Positions 59,536-64,000 of a stretch of DNA of 64,000 nucleotides are shown here, in pieces. The notes beneath the pieces were generated by a model. It was given only the letters and a program-made list of their open reading frames with translations. It was not told where the DNA came from and did not search any database. Source of the stretch: Parabacteroides sp. TM07-1AC (lineage in GTDB: Bacteria > Bacteroidota > Bacteroidia > Bacteroidales > Tannerellaceae); NCBI RefSeq assembly GCF_003480915.1, contig NZ_QUKD01000001.1:992001-1056000 (forward strand), in the 5' to 3' direction. A program made the translations under genes and the position numbers. Within the stretch, counting starts at the first letter, position 1. Every line of letters starts with the position of its first letter.

Positions 59536-59601
59536 GTTATATCACTTTATAATCAGTAAACCACTTTCCTTAGGAATAAGTTCAGTTTATCCTAAAAAAG
59601 G

Positions 59602-59648
59602 AACTCCCGCAAATCTAATAAATAATTTAGATTTGCGGGAGTTGTATT
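59602..59648 (-). terminator. terminator after the penicillin-binding protein gene
   Basis: Minus strand AACTCCCGCAAATCTAA...TTAGATTTGCGGGAGTT followed by CCTTTTTT: a 17-bp stem. The rest of 59536-59665 is the glpK leader without a clear TTTG box. Confidence 0.88.
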
Positions 59649-59665
59649 TCAACTAATCCAGTCTA

Positions 59666-62011
59666 CTATTCAAACATTTTATCGATACCTCCTGCATCTG
59701 CCGGGATACTCTTTCGTTCTTCTTCCGTTATCGTTTTGCAAGGATCGGCATATTGTTCAGGAACATCGAAGTCTTCCTCTTCCGAATAACCGAGCGTTTT
59801 GTCGGCATACACCTTCTGCATGAATAAGCCGTAGATAGGCAATGCCATACTTGCCCCCTGCCCTTCCTGAAGACGGTCGAAATGAATAGAACGGTCTTCT
59901 CCTCCGACCCAACAACCGGACACCAAACTAGGCGTGAATCCCATAAACCAACCGTCGGAATTGTTTTGCGTCGTTCCGGTCTTACCGCCCATCGGCGCCT
60001 TGATGCCATAACGGAAACGAACACGTCCTCCGGTTCCACCATCAATCACGCTCCTCAACATATATAACATCTTATAGGAAGCATCTTCCGGCAACACCTC
60101 ACTCATTTGTTGATTGAAACTAGCTATCGTATTCCCATACTGGTCTTCGATACGGGTTACATACATAGGCTCGACGCGAATACCTTTATTGGCAAAGGTC
60201 GTATAAGCTCCTACCATTTCACCTACCGATACATCCGGTGTTCCCAAAGAGACAGAAATAACAGGATCGATATTCCCTTTTATTCCAAAAGAATGCAACA
60301 GACGAACAAACGTATAAGGAGAAAGCTGCTTCATCAAATAAGCAGTCACCCAGTTCGAAGAGTTCTGCAATCCCCACTGCAACGTAACCATTTCACCGAC
60401 CCTCTTGGCTCCGGCATTCTTTGGAGCCCAAAGTATCCCGTTTTCATCCGTCAACTTCTGTTCGACATGCAACATTTCATCGCACGGACTAAAGCCTTCA
60501 ATCATCGCCAACGAGTACAGGAACGGCTTAATAGTAGAACCCACCTGCCTGCGGCCGCCATTGATCATATCATACTGGAAATCATTATAATCGATCCCGC
60601 CGACATATGCCTTCACATATCCGGTACGCGGGTCCATCGACATAAACGCCGTACGCAGGAAGCTCTTATGGTAACGGATAGAATCCCATGGAGACATAAT
60701 CGTATCAACCGGACCGTTCCAGCTAAACACGCTCATTTCTACCGGCTTCTGGAACTCCTTACGCATATCGGCTTCGCTCATACCTTCCTTCTTCATCGCA
60801 CGGTAACGGTCTGTCTGATGCATAGCGCGCATCAACATCGTATCCACCTGTCCGGCTCTCACATCACGGGAAAACGGAGCATAACTACGTCCTTTCTTTT
60901 CTTTGAAGAAAGCAGGTTGCAAAGTTCCGCCTATATGTTCACGAACAGCATCTTCGGCATATTGCTGCATACGCGAATCAATAGTTGTATAAATTTTAAG
61001 ACCGTCTGTATATACATTATAATATTGTCCATCCGCTTTCTTATTCTTATTACACCAACCGTATAACGGGTTCGTCTCCCATGCCAACGAGTCTTCCGAG
61101 AATTTCTGACCTTGCCAGGAGGCATAGCGCTTACGCTCCGGTTTCTTCGCCGTCAGGACAAGACGAAGATATTCACGGAAATAAGGAGCTGGTCCGTCTT
61201 TGTGGTCCATACGGCTGAAACGGACAGTCAGAGGTAATGCTTTCAGAGAATCACATTCCGCCCGGCTGATATACCCTGCCTTTTCCATCTGATCCAGAAC
61301 GGTGTTACGGCGTCCGCGGGTACGTTCATTCTGACGAACAGGATTGAAATAAGAAGGATTCTTACACATTCCCACCAGTGTCGCCGCTTCTTCTATCTTT
61401 AAATTCTTGGGGGTTGTTCCGAAATAGACACGTGCAGCCGATTGAATACCGACCGCATTATACAGGAAGTCAAATTTATTCAAATACATGCTGATAATCT
61501 CTTCCTTGGTATAATAACGTTCCAATTGAACGGCAATCACCCATTCGATCGGTTTCTGGAACAGGCGTTCCATAAAGTTATCGGCACTCGGTGAGAAAAG
61601 CTGTTTTGCCAGCTGCTGGGTAATGGTACTACCACCGCCACCACTCTTCTGCATCAGGATACCGCGTTTCACAACAGCGCGGAACAATCCCTGCGCATCG
61701 ATACCGCTATGTTGTGCATAACGAATATCTTCGGTAGCTATCAAGGCTTTCACCAGGTCGGGAGAAAGATCCTTATAATTTGTCATGATACGGTTATCCT
61801 GACTATGGGCATAACTTCCCAATGTCTTTCCGTCAGATGAAATGATCTGGGATGCATATTTGTCGATAGGATTTTCGAGCTGTTCCACCGGCGGCATATA
61901 CCCGATAGAGCCATTAGCTATTGCGGTAAAAATCAGAAATACAGTTCCTACTGCTGCCGCAAACAGTACCCAGAATGTAATTATAATGCCTTTTGTTACT
62001 TTTGAAGCCAT
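59666..62011 (-). CDS. class A penicillin-binding protein (PBP1A family)
   Basis: 781 residues. N-terminal membrane anchor (IIITFWVLFAAAVGTVFLIF). Glycosyltransferase domain with ATEDIRYAQHSGID (catalytic Glu94) and GGGSTITQQLAKQL. Transpeptidase domain with STIKP (active-site Ser), SSN and GGKTGTTQNN. It builds and cross-links peptidoglycan. A TAnnTTTG box at 62034-62041 could give it its own promoter. Confidence 0.95.
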   Translation of the reverse strand: MASKVTKGIIITFWVLFAAAVGTVFLIFTAIANGSIGYMPPVEQLENPIDKYASQIISSDGKTLGSYAHSQDNRIMTNYKDLSPDLVKALIATEDIRYAQHSGIDAQGLFRAVVKRGILMQKSGGGGSTITQQLAKQLFSPSADNFMERLFQKPIEWVIAVQLERYYTKEEIISMYLNKFDFLYNAVGIQSAARVYFGTTPKNLKIEEAATLVGMCKNPSYFNPVRQNERTRGRRNTVLDQMEKAGYISRAECDSLKALPLTVRFSRMDHKDGPAPYFREYLRLVLTAKKPERKRYASWQGQKFSEDSLAWETNPLYGWCNKNKKADGQYYNVYTDGLKIYTTIDSRMQQYAEDAVREHIGGTLQPAFFKEKKGRSYAPFSRDVRAGQVDTMLMRAMHQTDRYRAMKKEGMSEADMRKEFQKPVEMSVFSWNGPVDTIMSPWDSIRYHKSFLRTAFMSMDPRTGYVKAYVGGIDYNDFQYDMINGGRRQVGSTIKPFLYSLAMIEGFSPCDEMLHVEQKLTDENGILWAPKNAGAKRVGEMVTLQWGLQNSSNWVTAYLMKQLSPYTFVRLLHSFGIKGNIDPVISVSLGTPDVSVGEMVGAYTTFANKGIRVEPMYVTRIEDQYGNTIASFNQQMSEVLPEDASYKMLYMLRSVIDGGTGGRVRFRYGIKAPMGGKTGTTQNNSDGWFMGFTPSLVSGCWVGGEDRSIHFDRLQEGQGASMALPIYGLFMQKVYADKTLGYSEEEDFDVPEQYADPCKTITEEERKSIPADAGGIDKMFE

Positions 62012-62046
62012 CTTCTTATTCGCTTAGAAATCGCAAAGATAAGAAA

Positions 62047-62988
62047 TTAAACCAATAATATAACTCCCAGGCTAATTAAACCGATGAAAACCCAAAGCAC
62101 CACCCCTTGCACCATCGGACGGACACCGACCTGTTTGATTACTTTTCTTGATAATCCGGCTCCGATAAGGAAGAGAGTGACAGTCAATCCCTTTTTTGCC
62201 AACCAAACCAACGAACCTGTCACTGTTTCGGGGATCGTTAAAAAGGTGTTGGCAACCATTGCCAAAATGAAAAAGAAGATAAACCAGGGGATAGCAATCT
62301 TACCACCTTTTTGCTTGAAGAGGAACATGGTCACGATCGTAATCGGAATAATCCACAAAGCACGCGTCAACTTAACCATCGTAGCGATTTCAAGCGCTTT
62401 CTCGCCATAAGCGGCACCGGCACCGACCACCGAACTGGTGTCGTGGATAGCAATAGCCGCCCACATGCCGAATTGCTCCTGTGTCATATTGAGTAAATGA
62501 CCGATAGGGGGAAAGATAAACAGCGCAATTGCATTCAGGATAAAGATCGTACCCAGTGCCATCGACATTTCATTATCGTTAGCTTTCACTACCGGCCCTA
62601 CGGCTGCAATGGCGCTACCGCCGCAAATAGCTGTCCCGGCAGAGATCAGATAAGCGGTTTTCCTATCCATCATCAGGCGTTTGCCCAGATATATACCCAA
62701 CACCAGTACAGCCGCCACCGACACAATGGTGAAAAGCATGCCTTCCTTCCCTGTCTTCAGCGACTCGTGCAGATTCATACCGAACCCGAGCCCAACGACC
62801 GAAAACTGTAGCAGATATTTGGATGTCTTCTTACTAAACTTAGGAAAAGGCTGCCCGGCTGTCATCCCGAGTGTAAGCCCTAGAAACAGGGCTATTGCGG
62901 GCGATATAAAAGGCATCAGGCATAAAATAAAAAGAAGAATGAAAAGAGGTTTGTTATACTTCGCAAGCACTTGTTCAATTGTGTTCAT
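62047..62988 (-). CDS. UPF0324 (YeiH family) membrane protein, putative exporter
   Basis: 313 residues with about ten membrane helices. Family markers: LTLGMTAGQPFPKFSKKTSKYLLQFSVVGLGFGMNL, ISAGTAICGGSAIAAVGPVV and AIHDTSSVVGAGAAYG. YeiH proteins are listed as putative sulfate or related anion exporters, but transport substrates are not proven. A TTGG-N20-TACCTTTG promoter lies at 63028-63059. The downstream PBP gene starts 36 nt later. Confidence 0.88.
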   Translation of the reverse strand: MNTIEQVLAKYNKPLFILLFILCLMPFISPAIALFLGLTLGMTAGQPFPKFSKKTSKYLLQFSVVGLGFGMNLHESLKTGKEGMLFTIVSVAAVLVLGIYLGKRLMMDRKTAYLISAGTAICGGSAIAAVGPVVKANDNEMSMALGTIFILNAIALFIFPPIGHLLNMTQEQFGMWAAIAIHDTSSVVGAGAAYGEKALEIATMVKLTRALWIIPITIVTMFLFKQKGGKIAIPWFIFFFILAMVANTFLTIPETVTGSLVWLAKKGLTVTLFLIGAGLSRKVIKQVGVRPMVQGVVLWVFIGLISLGVILLV

Positions 62989-63027
62989 TACTATAATATC
63001 TTAGTTATCCTTATATTTTTGACGGCG

Positions 63028-63059
63028 CAAAGGTAAATTTAAAAAAGATATCATACCAA
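63028..63059 (-). promoter_or_regulatory. promoter of the UPF0324 gene
   Basis: Minus strand TTGG, 20 nt, TACCTTTG (63028-63035): good fit to the Bacteroidetes consensus, 40 nt before the ATG at 62988. Confidence 0.65.
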
Positions 63060-63116
63060 TCACATTATGGAATAGATGATAACTTGAAGTTATAACCCTC
63101 CTTTCATTCTGATTGT

Positions 63117-64000
63117 TCAGATTTTGGCAAGCGCCTCTTCCAAATCAGCCAGCAAATCCTCAATATGTTCCGTCCCGATCGACAAACGAACTGTTCCCGG
63201 ATAAATTTCCTGGTCTACCAGTTCTTCGGCACTCAATTGAGAATGGGTCGTACTTGCCGGATGAATAACAAGAGATTTGACATCGGCAACATTTGCCAAC
63301 AAAGAGAAAATCTCCAAACTGTCGATGAAGCGGTGTGCTTCCTCCTGACCGCCTTTCAGCTCGAAAGTAAAAATGGAACCGCCGCCTTTGGGAAAATAAC
63401 GTTTATATAAAGCATGGTCGGGATGATCCGGCAGTGACGGGTGGTTTACCTTTTTCACTTTCGGATGATCTTTCAGAAAATCCACGACTTTCAAGGCATT
63501 TTCCACATGGCGTTCCACACGCAAAGAAAGTGTCTCCAGCCCCTGTAATAAAATGAATGCATTGAAAGGACTGATGCAGGCTCCGGTATCACGCAAGAGG
63601 ATAGCACGAATACGGGTAACATACGCTGCCGGACCGGCAGCATCGACAAAACGTACGCCATGATAACTCGGGTCGGGCTCAGTCAGTTGCGGGAATTTGC
63701 CGGAAGCGACCCAGTCGAACTTACCGGAATCGACAATCACACCACCCAGCGATGTGCCATGCCCGCCTATAAACTTGGTCGCAGAATGTACTACGATATC
63801 AGCCCCGTACTCGATCGGACGGATCAGATAAGGAGTTCCGAACGTATTGTCGACGATCAAAGGCATCTTGTGGCGATGGGCAATATCAGCGACTACCTCT
63901 ATATCTATAATATTGGAATTAGGATTTCCCAGGGTTTCAATGAAGACAGCCTTTGTATTCGGTTGAATGGCTTTCTCGAAATTCGACAGGTCAGCCGGAT
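63117..64000 (-). CDS. O-acetylhomoserine sulfhydrylase-like PLP enzyme (5' truncated)
   Basis: The frame stays open to the window end (the upstream codons read [34 protein letters not shown]). The PLP lysine lies in [13 protein letters not shown] and [20 protein letters not shown] is typical of the Cys/Met metabolism PLP family; TIDPAS-like [15 protein letters not shown] and [13 protein letters not shown] match MetY (O-acetylhomoserine aminocarboxypropyltransferase). It would make homocysteine from sulfide. The N-terminal half is missing. Confidence 0.88.
   Translation of the reverse strand, partial: PADLSNFEKAIQPNTKAVFIETLGNPNSNIIDIEVVADIAHRHKMPLIVDNTFGTPYLIRPIEYGADIVVHSATKFIGGHGTSLGGVIVDSGKFDWVASGKFPQLTEPDPSYHGVRFVDAAGPAAYVTRIRAILLRDTGACISPFNAFILLQGLETLSLRVERHVENALKVVDFLKDHPKVKKVNHPSLPDHPDHALYKRYFPKGGGSIFTFELKGGQEEAHRFIDSLEIFSLLANVADVKSLVIHPASTTHSQLSAEELVDQEIYPGTVRLSIGTEHIEDLLADLEEALAKI

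Noticed and set aside
60107..61066. 319-aa plus-strand ORF
   Set aside because: Entirely antisense to the penicillin-binding protein gene, which has all catalytic motifs.

Overview
The window is a Bacteroidales chromosome segment, most likely Parabacteroides or a close relative; the genus is inference. The evidence is Bacteroidetes-type promoters (TTTG, about 20 nt, TAnnTTTG) before hypF, hypC, the UPF0324 gene and others, A-rich leaders with few Shine-Dalgarno sequences, and Bacteroides-type phage proteins. Positions 1 to about 44,880 are a siphovirus-like prophage that runs off the left edge. Positions 44,908 to 64,000 are host chromosome.

Prophage layout. A plus-strand operon (1-3408) holds the end of a SNF2-type helicase, several tiny proteins and a sigma-factor-like protein, closed by a terminator. 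A convergent minus-strand programme runs from the integrase (44708) leftward: HNH endonuclease, sliding clamp, PcfK and PcfJ, replication proteins, a PP-loop/PAPS-reductase-like enzyme, an FtsK-gamma-like protein, a VRR-NUC nuclease, a ParB-methyltransferase fusion, terminase, portal, head, connector and tail genes, tape measure, four large tail-tip/fibre proteins, and a lysis cassette (holin candidates, amidase, unimolecular-spanin candidate). Four structural transcription units begin with the same element, TAAAATATAA on the plus strand (TTATATTTTA on the coding strand), 10-15 nt before the ATG. Several of these follow a terminator.

Accessory cargo sits at the seams. An AT-rich TIR/deoxyribosyltransferase-like protein lies between the two convergent operons. 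A HigBA toxin-antitoxin pair is inverted inside the tail genes. A short plus-strand transcription unit with 12-bp repeats lies beside the scaffold gene. The tape-measure gene carries a one-base frameshift, the tail-chaperone pair shows the expected G/GT -1 overlap, and one fibre gene carries 23 perfect 30-bp tandem repeats.

Host part. tRNA-Pro(TGG) borders the prophage with its 3' end toward the integrase. Next come a serine recombinase with an altered active-site segment and an ADP-forming acyl-CoA synthetase. A divergent hydrogenase locus follows: hypF-hypA-hypB leftward, and hypC-hypD-hypE, small subunit, large subunit, cytochrome b and maturation protease rightward. The small subunit has both extra cysteines that mark oxygen-tolerant group 1 [NiFe] hydrogenases. 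The window ends with glycerol kinase, a class A penicillin-binding protein, a UPF0324 membrane protein and a partial PLP-dependent sulfhydrylase.

All family calls come from reading motifs and gene order; no database search was run.
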